This document shows positions 51,006-59,704 of a DNA stretch of 63,881 bases, piece after piece. The position numbers and the translations under genes were made by a program. The first letter of the stretch is position 1. Every line of letters starts with the position of its first letter. This DNA comes from Mesorhizobium tamadayense. GTDB taxonomy: Bacteria; Pseudomonadota; Alphaproteobacteria; Rhizobiales; Rhizobiaceae. The notes beneath the pieces are model-generated. The model did no database searches, was not told the origin of the DNA, and was given only the letters and a program-made list of their open reading frames with translations. The stretch spans positions 1 through 63,881 of the forward strand of contig NZ_RQXT01000043.1 in NCBI RefSeq assembly GCF_003863365.1, in the 5' to 3' direction.

Positions 51006-52073
51006 TCATCCCGGCGCCAGCTCAGCATCCGGCACTTTGAGCTCGGGACATCTGCCGGCGCCTTGCGTGTCGCCAACGATGCGGCTCTCCACGGTCCTTG
51101 CGAGCGCCTGCAGATCGACCGGCGCGCCGGCGACCTTCTCGATGGCTCCGACGACGAGGTCGGGCGCGACCCAGTCGGGCTTGTGGCCGAGATTGCGGAC
51201 CCAAATGAGTTCGGCGCCGGGAATGTCGCGCTCCAGCCCCACGGAATGGATGGTAGCGTAGACCACCTTGTCGCGGTCGCCTGAGATGGCCACTGTCGGC
51301 GCCTTGATCTCGCGATAGCCGGGCGAGGCATCGCGCACATAGTCGTAGAGCTGAGCTACATCGATGGCATTGGCGCGAAAGGCACGCGGCCTCAGCACCA
51401 GCGGGATCGAGGCGTTGCCCACATAGCCGTCCGGCACTTTGTTCGGCGAGAAGACGCAAGCCGTCGGGTCGCCGATCTGCAGCATGCCGGTGGGATAGGC
51501 CAGTGTCTCGGAAAACAGCCGCCCGACGATGGGAGCGGCCGTCAGCTTGTAATACCAGGCGGTCGCGCCGCCTGGCCAGGGATGGCTGACGGGCGCCAGG
51601 AAGACGAGGCCGCGCGTCTTATCGGGATGCCGGCGGGCAAAGGCGGCGGTGATCGCGCCGCCGAAGGAATGGCCGACGATGACGGCTTTCTCGATGCCGA
51701 CGCGGTCCATCAGCGCGGCGATCGTATCCGCCTGCGCTGCCAGTGTTTCGTTGTTGCCCGGTCCGCGTTCCGACCAGCCGAAGCCCGGCCGGTCGAGGAA
51801 CAGCATTTCGGCACGGCCTTCGAGCAAGGGCTTCAGCGGCAGCATCTGATCCCTGAGGTTGGCGCTGGCGCCATGGATGAAGACGACCGGCGGCAGATCG
51901 GCCTGTTCGGATGCTGGGATATGGACGTAGTGGATACGGGCGCCGGCGATGTCGGCGAATTCGCCGACCGGCGGGTTGCGGCGCTCGATCAGCCAAGCTC
52001 CGGCGCGGGTGACGCCGGCGAGGGCAAAGACGAGCGCGATGAGGAAATAGAGCGCGGCGCAGATGAGGTTCAT
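51006..52073 (-). CDS. Alpha/beta hydrolase, membrane-anchored
   Basis: Predicted 355-residue hydrolase. An N-terminal hydrophobic segment (about 3-26, LICAALYFLIALVFALAGVT) probably anchors it, with the catalytic part outside. The fold starts IHYVHIPASEQADLPPVVFI; the nucleophile is Ser in VGHSFGGAI, with oxyanion loop HGASANLRDQ and acid/His near SGDRDKVV and RNLGHKPDWV. The substrate is unknown. Its promoter region carries fifteen exact copies of an 8-bp repeat. Confidence 0.86.
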   Translation of the reverse strand: MNLICAALYFLIALVFALAGVTRAGAWLIERRNPPVGEFADIAGARIHYVHIPASEQADLPPVVFIHGASANLRDQMLPLKPLLEGRAEMLFLDRPGFGWSERGPGNNETLAAQADTIAALMDRVGIEKAVIVGHSFGGAITAAFARRHPDKTRGLVFLAPVSHPWPGGATAWYYKLTAAPIVGRLFSETLAYPTGMLQIGDPTACVFSPNKVPDGYVGNASIPLVLRPRAFRANAIDVAQLYDYVRDASPGYREIKAPTVAISGDRDKVVYATIHSVGLERDIPGAELIWVRNLGHKPDWVAPDLVVGAIEKVAGAPVDLQALARTVESRIVGDTQGAGRCPELKVPDAELAPG

Positions 52074-52106
52074 GCGGATGAATACGGAAGCGGAGGGAAC
52101 TTAGTT

Positions 52107-52226
52107 TAGGGCAGTAGGGCAGTAGGGCAGTAGGGCAGTAGGGCAGTAGGGCAGTAGGGCAGTAGGGCAGTAGGGCAGTAGGGCAGTAGGGCAGTAGGGC
52201 AGTAGGGCAGTAGGGCAGTAGGGCAG
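52107..52226. repeat. Fifteen perfect tandem copies of an 8-bp unit
   Basis: The unit TAGGGCAG is repeated 15 times without any change (120 bp), starting 34 bp upstream of the alpha/beta hydrolase start codon. Such perfect short-unit arrays change copy number easily. Confidence 0.97.
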
Positions 52227-52274
52227 GTGTTTCCCAGCCAATCTCTACCCTACCGCCTTACTCCCTTAAAGGAA

Positions 52275-52895
52275 TCAAATGCCTTCGCCGGCGAGTTCTT
52301 CCGACAGCGTCGAGACCTGGTCCTGGGCGCTGCGCATCATCGGATAGATGGCGAGCACCTTTTGCCAGGCTTCCAGCGCCGACTGCTTGTGGCCGGTCTC
52401 GGCCATGATCTGCGCCAGGCCGGAGAGCGCGCCGAAATGGCGCGGTTCGAGATGCAGCGTGTGGTCGATGTCCGACATCGACTTTCCATAATTCTTCATC
52501 AGGAAATGCACGGTGGCGCGGCGGTTCCAGCCTTCGGCATAATCGGGCTGCAAGGTCACCACCTGGTCGAGGAAATCGAGCGCGACGTCGAATTTCTGGT
52601 CTTCCGTCGCCTTCTGCACCCATTGCATCATCAGGTCGATCGAGGCGCTGCCCGACTGGTTCCACTCGTTCCAGATGCGGCCGGCGATGCGTTCGGCGGC
52701 CTTTTCATTGCGCTCGCGTCTGAGATCGGCAAAGAGCTGGTCGAGGCGCCCCTGCCTGGTCGAGGCGACCGGCGGCTGCGTGATGGCCGGCGGCGGCGTG
52801 GCGGCAGGCGGCCGCGTGACCTGGTCCTCGGCCGATGCAGGCGAGGCAGCGCAGGCGAGGAGGATGGCGGCGAAAGAAGCAAAAAGAATCCGCAT
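52275..52895 (-). CDS. TPR-repeat exported protein
   Basis: Predicted 206-residue protein with a signal peptide (about 1-22, LFASFAAILLACAASPAS), a Pro-rich linker (about 25-48) and several TPR-like helical pairs, for example DFLDQVVTLQPDYAEGWNRR, DIDHTLHLEPRHFGALSGLA and AWQKVLAIYPMM. The TPR part is probably a protein-binding scaffold in the periplasm. No partner gene is evident; the downstream gene is 200 bp away across the 8-bp repeat array. Confidence 0.85.
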   Translation of the reverse strand: MRILFASFAAILLACAASPASAEDQVTRPPAATPPPAITQPPVASTRQGRLDQLFADLRRERNEKAAERIAGRIWNEWNQSGSASIDLMMQWVQKATEDQKFDVALDFLDQVVTLQPDYAEGWNRRATVHFLMKNYGKSMSDIDHTLHLEPRHFGALSGLAQIMAETGHKQSALEAWQKVLAIYPMMRSAQDQVSTLSEELAGEGI

Positions 52896-52983
52896 CGCCG
52901 GAATCTAACGCCGGACGGCGGATCGTCAAAATGATTTTAGCGTGAGAGGGCCGGCGGACCGGCAATCGACATCAGCGCGGCGC

Positions 52984-53048
52984 GGCCTCTTTGTTTTTAC
53001 GCATATCGTTCTCCCAAAACCGCTACGCGCTTTTGGGCAACATGCATC
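52984..53048. repeat. Partial copy of the two-hairpin dispersed repeat
   Basis: Only the second half is present: CTCTTTGTTTTTACGCATAT, then CCCAAAACCGCTACGCGCTT and TTGGGCAACATGCATCA. Compare 24363-24470. It lies just after rpmJ and may form its terminator-like 3' hairpin. Confidence 0.7.
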
Positions 53049-53062
53049 AAGCCGCGCAAGGC

Positions 53063-53188
53063 TCAGCCCTGGCGCGCCTTGTAGCGCGGGGCGGTCTTGT
53101 TGATGATGTAGACGCGTCCCTTGCGGCGAACCAGCCGGTTGTCGCGGTGACGCGCCTTGAGCGCCTTGAGCGAATTCTTGATCTTCAT
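53063..53188 (-). CDS. rpmJ: 50S ribosomal protein L36, zinc-free type
   Basis: A 41-residue protein (MKIKNSLKALKARHRDNRLV, then RRKGRVYIINKTAPRYKARQ and a final G). It is the type-B (YkgO) form of L36: basic, with none of the Cys/His zinc ligands of the classical form. It is expected in the large ribosomal subunit. A hairpin (AAAGGCGCGC with GCGCGCCTTT, about 53232-53259) lies in its leader. Confidence 0.93.
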   Translation of the reverse strand: MKIKNSLKALKARHRDNRLVRRKGRVYIINKTAPRYKARQG

Positions 53189-53430
53189 GGTCTAGCCTGT
53201 TCGGTCGGGGCCCGGTCCCGGGCCGAATTTTAAAGGCGCGCCCAGAAAAGCGCGCCTTTGAACTTGCGTGGCTCATAAACGAGGAGCCTCGCCCGTGTCA
53301 ACCGCAAGCGCGCAACTCGGATGCCGCAACTGGCGCGCTCATCAAATATTCGCCATCCGGATCGCGCCGCATTGCGCGACTCGGGAGCGGCTGGAATGCT
53401 GGGCCGACGCAAAGCGATTGGAGATCCAGC

Positions 53431-53844
53431 ATGCGCCGCCTCTTCTTGTCAGCCTGCATCGCCCTTCTGGCAACCGCCCCGGCTGCCTGGGCGCAGGAAT
53501 GCGACCGCAGCGACGACAGCCAGTCGATGATGACCATTTGCGCCGATACCGGCTATCAGGCCGCCGATGCCAAGCTCAACGCCTACAAGGACCTCGTGGG
53601 CAGCAATGATGAGAAGGCCAACAAGCTGCTGCAGACGGCGCAGCGCGCCTGGATCGCCTTTCGCGATGCCGAATGCGCCTATTCGACCGTCGACAGCGAG
53701 GGCGGCTCCATCCATCCGATGGAGGTCTCGGAGTGCCTGACGCAGTTGACCAATGAGCGCACCAAGCAGCTCACCTCCGGCACCAATTGCCAGGAAGGCG
53801 ATCCGAGCTGCGCCAGCCCGGACGAGGACGAGGATATGCAGTAG
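53431..53844 (+). CDS. LprI/DUF1311-like exported protein
   Basis: Predicted 137-residue protein with a signal peptide (1-21, ending AAWA) and a DUF1311/LprI-type core (DDSQSMMTICADTGYQAADA, KLLQTAQRAWIAFRDAECAY and VSECLTQLTNERTKQL). Six Cys suggest disulfides. The C-terminus is acidic (PDEDEDMQ). The domain was first described in lysozyme inhibitors; that activity is not implied here. It is divergent from rpmJ and converges with purK, 8 bp apart. Confidence 0.82.
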   Translation: MRRLFLSACIALLATAPAAWAQECDRSDDSQSMMTICADTGYQAADAKLNAYKDLVGSNDEKANKLLQTAQRAWIAFRDAECAYSTVDSEGGSIHPMEVSECLTQLTNERTKQLTSGTNCQEGDPSCASPDEDEDMQ

Positions 53845-53852
53845 TCGCGGAA

Positions 53853-54929
53853 TTAACTGCGACGCCGGATTCGGGTGAAATGGCCCATCTTGCGGCCAGG
53901 GCGGGACTCCGACTTGCCGTAGAGATGCAGCATCAGGTCGGGCTCGGCGAGCAGCGCCGGCACGTTCAGCATATCGTTGCCGATCAGGTTTTGCATGACG
54001 CAGTCGGAATGCCGGGCCGGCGAGCCAAGCGGCAGCCCGGCGACGGCGCGGATATGCTGATCGAACTGCGAGACGATGCAGGCGGCCTCCGTCCAGTGAC
54101 CGGAATTGTGGACGCGCGGCGCCAGCTCGTTGGCCAGAAGCGAGCCGTCGGCAAGCACGAAGAACTCGACGCCGACGACGCCGACATAGTCGAGCGCCGC
54201 CAGTATCTTGGCGGCCGCCAATTGCGCTGCCGCAGCGGTCTCCGGCCTTATCCCTGCCGGCAGGGTCGAGCTGCGCAGTATGCCGTCGCGATGGACGTTC
54301 TCGGCCGGATCGTAAGCGGCGACCGAGCCGTCCTGTCCGCGCGCGGCGATCACCGAAATCTCGCGTTCGAAGTCGACGAGCGATTCGAGGATCAGCGGTA
54401 CATTGCCCATCGCCTCGCAGGTGCCGGCAAAGCCGCCGGTTTCCATATTGCGGAAGACGCGCTGGCCCTTGCCGTCATAACCCAGGCGCCGCGTCTTCAG
54501 CACGCCGCTGCCGCTGAACTTCTTCAGCGCCTCGGTCAGCTGATCGTCATTGTCGACCGGGCAGAATTGGGCCGTGGGAATGCCGACGCCGTTCAGGAAA
54601 TTCTTCTCGGCCACGCGATCCTGCGCGACTTCGAGCGCGCGCGCCGGCGGATGAACCGGAACGCGCGCGGCCAGCGTCTCCGCCGCCGCAACCGGGACGT
54701 TCTCGAACTCGTAGGTGACGACGGCGCTGGCGGCGGCCAGCTCGGCAAGTGCCGCGGGATCGTCATAGGCGGCGACGATCTGCCGGTTGGCGACCTGGGC
54801 CGCCGGGCAATCGGCCTGCGGCTCCAGCACGATGGTGCGATAGCCGAGGCGAGCGGCCGCCATCGCCAGCATGCGGCCGAGCTGGCCGCCGCCGATGATG
54901 CCGATCGTCGATCCCGGGGCGAGGCTCAC
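53853..54929 (-). CDS. purK: N5-carboxyaminoimidazole ribonucleotide synthase
   Basis: Predicted 358-residue ATP-grasp enzyme that carboxylates AIR with bicarbonate and ATP in purine synthesis. It starts APGSTIGIIGGGQLGRMLAM, and has YEFENVPVAAAETLAARVPV, TRRLGYDGKGQ, and the ATP-grasp segments ALDYVGVVGVEFFVLAD and NELAPRVHNSGHWT. A GTG start at 54929 overlapping the purE stop (GTGA) is preferred to an ATG at 54980, which lies inside purE. Confidence 0.94.
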   Translation of the reverse strand: MSLAPGSTIGIIGGGQLGRMLAMAAARLGYRTIVLEPQADCPAAQVANRQIVAAYDDPAALAELAAASAVVTYEFENVPVAAAETLAARVPVHPPARALEVAQDRVAEKNFLNGVGIPTAQFCPVDNDDQLTEALKKFSGSGVLKTRRLGYDGKGQRVFRNMETGGFAGTCEAMGNVPLILESLVDFEREISVIAARGQDGSVAAYDPAENVHRDGILRSSTLPAGIRPETAAAAQLAAAKILAALDYVGVVGVEFFVLADGSLLANELAPRVHNSGHWTEAACIVSQFDQHIRAVAGLPLGSPARHSDCVMQNLIGNDMLNVPALLAEPDLMLHLYGKSESRPGRKMGHFTRIRRRS

Positions 54930-55444
54930 GGCGTATCCGCCGGCTCGTTGGCGACCTTGGCGGTCTGGGCGGCGCGCCAAGCGTCGAGCCGGGTGGCGAG
55001 TTTTTCATCGCTCAACGCCAGCACCGCGGCGGCCAGAAGCGCCGCGTTGGCGGCGCCCGCCTTGCCGATCGCCAGCGTGCCGACCGGGACGCCGGCCGGC
55101 ATCTGCACGATGGAGAGCAGCGAATCCTGGCCGGACAGCGCCTTGGATTCGATCGGAACGCCGAAGACGGGCAGCGGCGTCATCGCCGCCGTCATGCCAG
55201 GCAGGTGCGCCGCGCCGCCGGCGCCGGCGATGATCACCTTGTAGCCGGCGGCCTTGGCGCCCTTGGCGAATTCATAGAGGCGGTCGGGGGTGCGGTGCGC
55301 CGAGACGATCAGCCGCTTGTGCGGGATGCCCAGCACATCCAGCGTTTCCGCCGCCTGGCGCATCGTCGCCCAGTCGGACTGGCTGCCCATGATGATGGCG
55401 ACGTCGGCACGCTGATCGGTCAAGGTATCGCTCCCCGGCGGCAA
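54926..55444 (-). CDS. purE: N5-carboxyaminoimidazole ribonucleotide mutase
   Basis: Predicted 172-residue enzyme that moves the carboxyl group on the PurK product to give CAIR. The N-terminal IIMGSQSDWATM, the SAHRTPDRLYEFA motif and AGAGGAAHLPGM are all intact, with PVFGVPIESKALSGQDSLLS after them. It is the first gene of purEK and overlaps purK by 4 bp. A TTG at about codon 7 is an alternative start; the ATG at 55444 is kept. Confidence 0.95.
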   Translation of the reverse strand: MPPGSDTLTDQRADVAIIMGSQSDWATMRQAAETLDVLGIPHKRLIVSAHRTPDRLYEFAKGAKAAGYKVIIAGAGGAAHLPGMTAAMTPLPVFGVPIESKALSGQDSLLSIVQMPAGVPVGTLAIGKAGAANAALLAAAVLALSDEKLATRLDAWRAAQTAKVANEPADTP

Positions 55445-55522
55445 AGGCGCGCCTTAGCGGAATTCGCCGGGAGCCGCAAGGATTCGGACGCGTTTGGGCA
55501 CGATCGATGCTCCCGGCGACGC

Positions 55523-56229
55523 CTATCGCCAGCCGCCAGAGGCGGCAATGCGCTCGCCGGTCAGCCAGGACGCATCGTCGGAAGCGAGAAAGACCGCGAC
55601 TCGGGCATTTCCTTCTCGAACTCGCTGCCCACGACGCCAACCCGCTTCAGCCTCTCGGTGTCGACGCCGCCCGGAGCGATGGCGTTGACGCGGATGTTGC
55701 GAACCCCGAGCTCCCTGGACATCGACAGCGTGATCGAATCCACCGCGCTCTTGGTTGCGGCATAGATGAGCGAATTGGGTTGCGGGTTCAGGCTGGCGAT
55801 CGAGCTGATGTTGATGACACTGCCGCCAGCCGGGCCGAAATGTTTCGCCGCTTCCTGGATGGTCAGGATCGTGCCCAGCACATTGGTGTCAAACTGGCGG
55901 TGGAACTCGGACTCGGTCACGGCTTCCAGCGGCTCGAACTCGAACACGCCGGCATTGTTGACCAGTATGTCGATGGTGCCGAAGGATGACTTCGCCGCCT
56001 CAAACAGACGGCGCACGTCGTCGCCCAGCGAGACGTCGCCCTGGACGGCTATCGCCCGGCCGCCGTTTTCCTTGATCCCGGCAACGATGCGGTCGGCGCC
56101 TTCCTTGGAAGTGGCGTAGTTGACGACCACGGCGGCGCCGGCTGCCGCCAGCCCCTTGGCGATGGCGGCGCCTATGCCTTTCGAAGCGCCGGTGACGATA
56201 GCGACCTTTTCAGCCAGTCTGCTCGTCAA
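55523..56229 (-). pseudogene. SDR-family oxidoreductase with internal deletion and frameshift
   Basis: An intact SDR start (TTG at 56229 with AAGGAG upstream; KVAIVTGASKGIGAAIAKGL) continues through NNAGVFEFEPLEAV, Ser in INISSIASL and the YAATKSA motif to SEFEKEM. There, near 55605, the frame is lost. The usual ending (ARVAVFLASDDASWLTGERI, then AASGGWR and stop at 55523-55525) follows immediately in another frame. Roughly 15 codons that normally lie between are missing. The protein would therefore lack its proper C-terminus. The gene is divergent from a LysR gene that is also broken. Confidence 0.85.
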
Positions 56230-56287
56230 ATCTCTCCTTGTGTCCGTGATGAGTGGTATCTGGTGATGATCGGAAGGCGTATTAGGA

Positions 56288-57138
56288 GTGCGCACCGTCG
56301 ATGCCGGTTCGTTTCACGCAGCCAGCCGTCTGCTCGGCTCCAGCCCGTCGGCGGTATCGAAAAGCGTGGCGCGGCTGGAACGGCGGCTGGGCGTACGATT
56401 GATCCAGCGCTCGACCCGCCGCCTTGGGCTGACCAGCGAAGGCATCGCCTATTACGAGCGGGTCGCGCCGCTGCTGAGGGCGCTCGACGACGCCGAAGAT
56501 ATCGTCCAGATGGCCGATACGGCGCGGGGTCTGCTGCGCGTCACCGCACCCGTCGAGCTCGGCCGCGGCCTGATCGCCTCATGGGCGCAGCTCTTTCTAT
56601 CGCAACATGGCGAGCTGAAACTGGAGCTCTGCGTTACCGACCGCCATGCCGACCTGATCCGTGAGGGCTACGACATGGCGGTGCGCATAGGCGACCTGTC
56701 CGACACCGGTCTCGTCTCCCGCAAGATCGCCAATCTGGCGATCGTACTGGTCGCCGCGCCCATCTATATCGAGCGGCGGGGCCAGCCGGCCTAGATCGAT
56801 GCGCTGCAGGACCACGACTTCATCCGCCACCAGATGGCAGGGCGGCCGTATCCCGTCACTTTCGCGGATGGCACGCAGATCGTGCCGAACGGGCGCTTCG
56901 ACACCGACGACGGTGGCGCCATCCGGCAGGCGGCGCTTGCCGGTGCCGGCATCGCTCATCTGATGCAGTTTGCGGTGCAGGACGATCTCGATGCCGGTCG
57001 CCTGGTTCGCATCCTGCCCGGGTGGCGATGCCGACCATGCCGGTCCACATCGTGCATGCGTTCGGGCGGCAGCTGCCGGTCCGGGCCCGCCTGTTCGTCG
57101 ATTTCCTCGCAGGCCGAATGGCGGCACTGTCGAGGTAG
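56288..57138 (+). pseudogene. LysR-family regulator, multiply disrupted
   Basis: The reading frame opens at a GTG inside the HTH (RTVDAGSFHAASRLLGSSPS), with the first ten or so residues missing behind a stop at 56267. It runs through the effector domain to GQPA, then meets TAG (56792-56794). The same frame then continues with IDALQDHDFIRHQMAGRPYP to about 57017, where it shifts: VAMPTMPVHIVHAFGRQLPV and the normal end (stop at 57136-57138) are in another frame. So there are a truncated start, one nonsense codon and one frameshift. It was probably the regulator of the neighbouring SDR gene. Confidence 0.85.
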
Positions 57139-57151
57139 TTGCAGGACGGCG

Positions 57152-58357
57152 CTAATCCGGCCAGCGCAGCGTGCCAGCCGAATCCTTGCGCGCCGCTTTC
57201 ATCGCATCCGCCGGTCGTTCCTTCGCCGTTAGCACGGCGCGCAAGCACTCCGCCACAATCTCGGCCTCGCCGGGATGGAGGTTGCAGGGGTCGAGGAAGA
57301 AATGGCCGCGCTCGACCTCGTGGTTGCGCACGATGACGGGCGGCGAGCCGGCGGCTAAAGCCGAGGCGAGGCCGGCGGCGGTGAAGCGGCTTTCGGGCCG
57401 CACGAAAACCTGCAGGCGATCGAGCGGGTTGGCGGTCGGGTCAGGGATGATCTGCGCGCCGATGCCCGCAATGCCCTGGAGCGCCTCCTTCCACAGGTTG
57501 AGTGCCGCCTCCTCGCGCCGGCGGATGCCGGCATGGTCGCGCTTTTCCCAGGCTTCGAGCGCCGCCATGGTGCCGGCGATGCTTTCCTTGCCGACCTTCA
57601 TGGCCCGCGCGACGCCGCGGTTCTGCAGATAGGCGGCGCGCACCAGATCCTTGCGGCCGGTGACGATGCCGCTGGTCGGGCCGCTCAGGAATTTGTGGCC
57701 GCTGTAGACCACGATGTCGGCGCCGCGCGCGAGGAAGCTGCGCAGATCGTATTCGGACGCCGCGTCAACGATCACCGGAACGCCCTTGGCGTGGCAGGTC
57801 TCGCAGAATTCCTCCAGCGAAAGCATGCCGTATTGCACCGTGTGGTGCGCGACGACGTAGAGTGCTGCCGCCGTGCGCTCATTGATCGCCTCGCGCACAT
57901 GATAGTCCTGCGTGACGCTGACGGTGCCCGCCGGCACGACCTTGGCGCCGGCGACCCGGGCCGATTGGTCGATCGGCGCGCCGTAGTTGACGATGTGGCC
58001 AAGCTGGATGACAACCTCCGACTTCAGCCCTTCCGTGTCGTCCGGCAGACGTTCGATCGCGAGCAGATTGGTGCCGGTCATCGCGCCGGCGACGGCCATG
58101 GTGATGCCGCTGGCGCAGCAGGCGGTGATGAAGCCGGCCTCGCCGCCGGTGAGGCGCGCGACAATGGCGCTCGCGGCGCGTTGCAAATCGTCCATCTCAA
58201 CCCATTGCGAGGCGATCTCGGCCATGGCGCTGATTGCCTCGGGGACGATGATCGAGGCCCCTAAGGTCGTCATCGTGCCGGAGACGTTGATGATCGGCCT
58301 CAAACCCAGGCGTTCGCGGATGGTGGTGTTGGAGCCGGTTTCGGAAATGGTTTTCAT
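57152..58357 (-). CDS. SelA-like PLP-dependent enzyme
   Basis: Predicted 401-residue fold-type I PLP enzyme of the SelA/D-glucosaminate-6-phosphate ammonia-lyase group. It starts TIRERLGLRPIINVSGTMTT, keeps the Cys-rich segment GFITACCASGITMAVAGAMT, VIVDAASEYDLRSFLARGAD, and the PLP lysine in VYSGHKFLSGP. The start at 58357 fits the family. It is too short for SelA and has no tRNA-binding N-domain, so selenocysteine synthesis is unlikely; an elimination or ammonia-lyase reaction on a small amino or amino-sugar acid is more likely. It is the last gene of the ABC-RidA operon. Confidence 0.82.
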   Translation of the reverse strand: MKTISETGSNTTIRERLGLRPIINVSGTMTTLGASIIVPEAISAMAEIASQWVEMDDLQRAASAIVARLTGGEAGFITACCASGITMAVAGAMTGTNLLAIERLPDDTEGLKSEVVIQLGHIVNYGAPIDQSARVAGAKVVPAGTVSVTQDYHVREAINERTAAALYVVAHHTVQYGMLSLEEFCETCHAKGVPVIVDAASEYDLRSFLARGADIVVYSGHKFLSGPTSGIVTGRKDLVRAAYLQNRGVARAMKVGKESIAGTMAALEAWEKRDHAGIRRREEAALNLWKEALQGIAGIGAQIIPDPTANPLDRLQVFVRPESRFTAAGLASALAAGSPPVIVRNHEVERGHFFLDPCNLHPGEAEIVAECLRAVLTAKERPADAMKAARKDSAGTLRWPD

Positions 58358-58376
58358 GGCGAGAGGTCCCGTGAGT

Positions 58377-58838
58377 TCAGGCGGCGATCTCGACGACCGC
58401 TTCGATTTCGACAGTGATGTTTCCAGGCAGCGAGCCGACGCCGATCGCCGAGCGCGCATGGCCGCCGATCCGGTCGAAGACATTGGCGAACAGGTCGGAG
58501 CAGCCATTGACCACTTTCGGGTGGTCGCTGAAGGTCGGTGTCGCGTTGACGAAGCCGAGCAGTTTCACCACGCGCACGATCCGGCCGAGGTCGCCCGCCG
58601 CCGCGTGCATGACGGCAAGCAAATTGAGGCCGGTGAGGCGGGCATGCTCATAGGCCTGCTCGACGGTCACGTCCTCGCCGACCTTGCCGGTGCAAAGCGT
58701 GCCGTCGGCGCGCAGCGGTCCTTGCCCCGACAGGAAGATCAGCCGGCCGCTCTCGGCATGGGTGACGAAGTTGGCGATGGGCGTCGGCGGCTCGGGCAAG
58801 GTCAGGCCGAGTTCGGCGAGCCGGATGTAAGGCGTCAT
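58377..58838 (-). CDS. RidA (YjgF/YER057c/UK114) family protein
   Basis: Predicted 153-residue member of the Rid family, longer than classical RidA (about 130). Core pieces are FVTHAESGRLIFLSGQGPLR, VTVEQAYEHARLTGLNLLAV and RIVRVVKLLGFVNATPTFSD. The catalytic Arg of RidA (usually in the C-terminal RSAV/RTAV motif) is probably ARSAIGVGSLPG. RidA hydrolyses reactive enamine/imine products of PLP enzymes; the neighbouring SelA-like enzyme is an obvious source of such products. Confidence 0.85.
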   Translation of the reverse strand: MTPYIRLAELGLTLPEPPTPIANFVTHAESGRLIFLSGQGPLRADGTLCTGKVGEDVTVEQAYEHARLTGLNLLAVMHAAAGDLGRIVRVVKLLGFVNATPTFSDHPKVVNGCSDLFANVFDRIGGHARSAIGVGSLPGNITVEIEAVVEIAA

Positions 58839-58905
58839 GGAAGAAGGCTCCCTAGGATGGCTTCAGCCATCCGTTGTCGACAATGAACGGCTCTCGCCGC
58901 CGATG

Positions 58906-59700
58906 TCAGAACTGCGAGGCACGAAAACGCGCCAGGAAAGAGCGGAGGCGCTCGTTGGTGGTCTCTGCGGCGAGCACCTCCTTCGGCGGGCCAACGGCGC
59001 TGACGCCGCCATCGGCCATGAAGACGATGCGGCTGGACGCGTCGCGCGCGAAGGCCATTTCATGCGTCACCATCACCATGGTCATGCCGTCCTCGGCCAG
59101 GCTGCGCACCACCGCCAGCACCTCGCCGACAAGTTCCGGATCGAGCGCCGAGGTGATCTCGTCGAGCAGCAGGATCTTCGGTTCCATGGCGACCGCGCGG
59201 GCGATGCCGACGCGCTGCTGCTGGCCGCCGGAAAGCTCGGCGGGCAGGCTGTCGGCTTTGTGGGCGAGGCCGACGCGTCCAAGCCAGTGCTCGGCGATCG
59301 CCCGCGCCTCCGATTTGCTCTTGCCGCGCACCTTGGTGAGACCGAGCATGATGTTGCCGGCCGCCGTCAGGTGCGGGAACAGGTTGAAGCTCTGGAACAC
59401 CATGCCGGTCTCGGCGCGCATGGCGGCCAAGTCGTGCTCGCTGCGCCGCTGGCGCGCGCCGCCGTCGCGAAAACCGACCTCCCTGCCGTCGATGCGGATC
59501 GAGCCGCTGTCATAGCTTTCGAGGAAGTTGACGCAGCGCAGCAGCGTCGTCTTGCCGCTGCCGGACGGGCCGATGACGGTGACCACCTCGCCCTTCGCCA
59601 CCTTGAGGCTGACAGAGCGCAATACCTCGACGGAGCCGAAGGATTTCGAGACCTCGGCAATGTCGAGAAGCGCTGGGCTGTCGCTGGAACTGGTGGCCAT
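58906..59700 (-). CDS. Amino-acid-type ABC transporter ATP-binding protein
   Basis: Predicted 264-residue ATPase (GlnQ type). Walker A is GPSGSGKTT, the Q-loop is in MVFQSFNLFPHLTAAGNIML, the signature is LSGGQQQRVGIARAVA, Walker B is ILLLDEITSALDPELVGEVL, and the switch His is in MVTHEMAFA. Note Ile in DEITSALD, where most members have Pro. The start at 59700 (MATSSSDSPALLDIAEVSKS) is preferred to an ATG at 59817. Confidence 0.9.
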   Translation of the reverse strand: MATSSSDSPALLDIAEVSKSFGSVEVLRSVSLKVAKGEVVTVIGPSGSGKTTLLRCVNFLESYDSGSIRIDGREVGFRDGGARQRRSEHDLAAMRAETGMVFQSFNLFPHLTAAGNIMLGLTKVRGKSKSEARAIAEHWLGRVGLAHKADSLPAELSGGQQQRVGIARAVAMEPKILLLDEITSALDPELVGEVLAVVRSLAEDGMTMVMVTHEMAFARDASSRIVFMADGGVSAVGPPKEVLAAETTNERLRSFLARFRASQF

Positions 59701-59704
59701 CGTG

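Noticed and set aside
57152..58357. Selenocysteine synthase (SelA) and a selenium system
   Set aside because: The protein lacks the N-terminal tRNA-binding part, and no selB, selD or tRNA-Sec is seen here. The context is a transport and catabolic operon.
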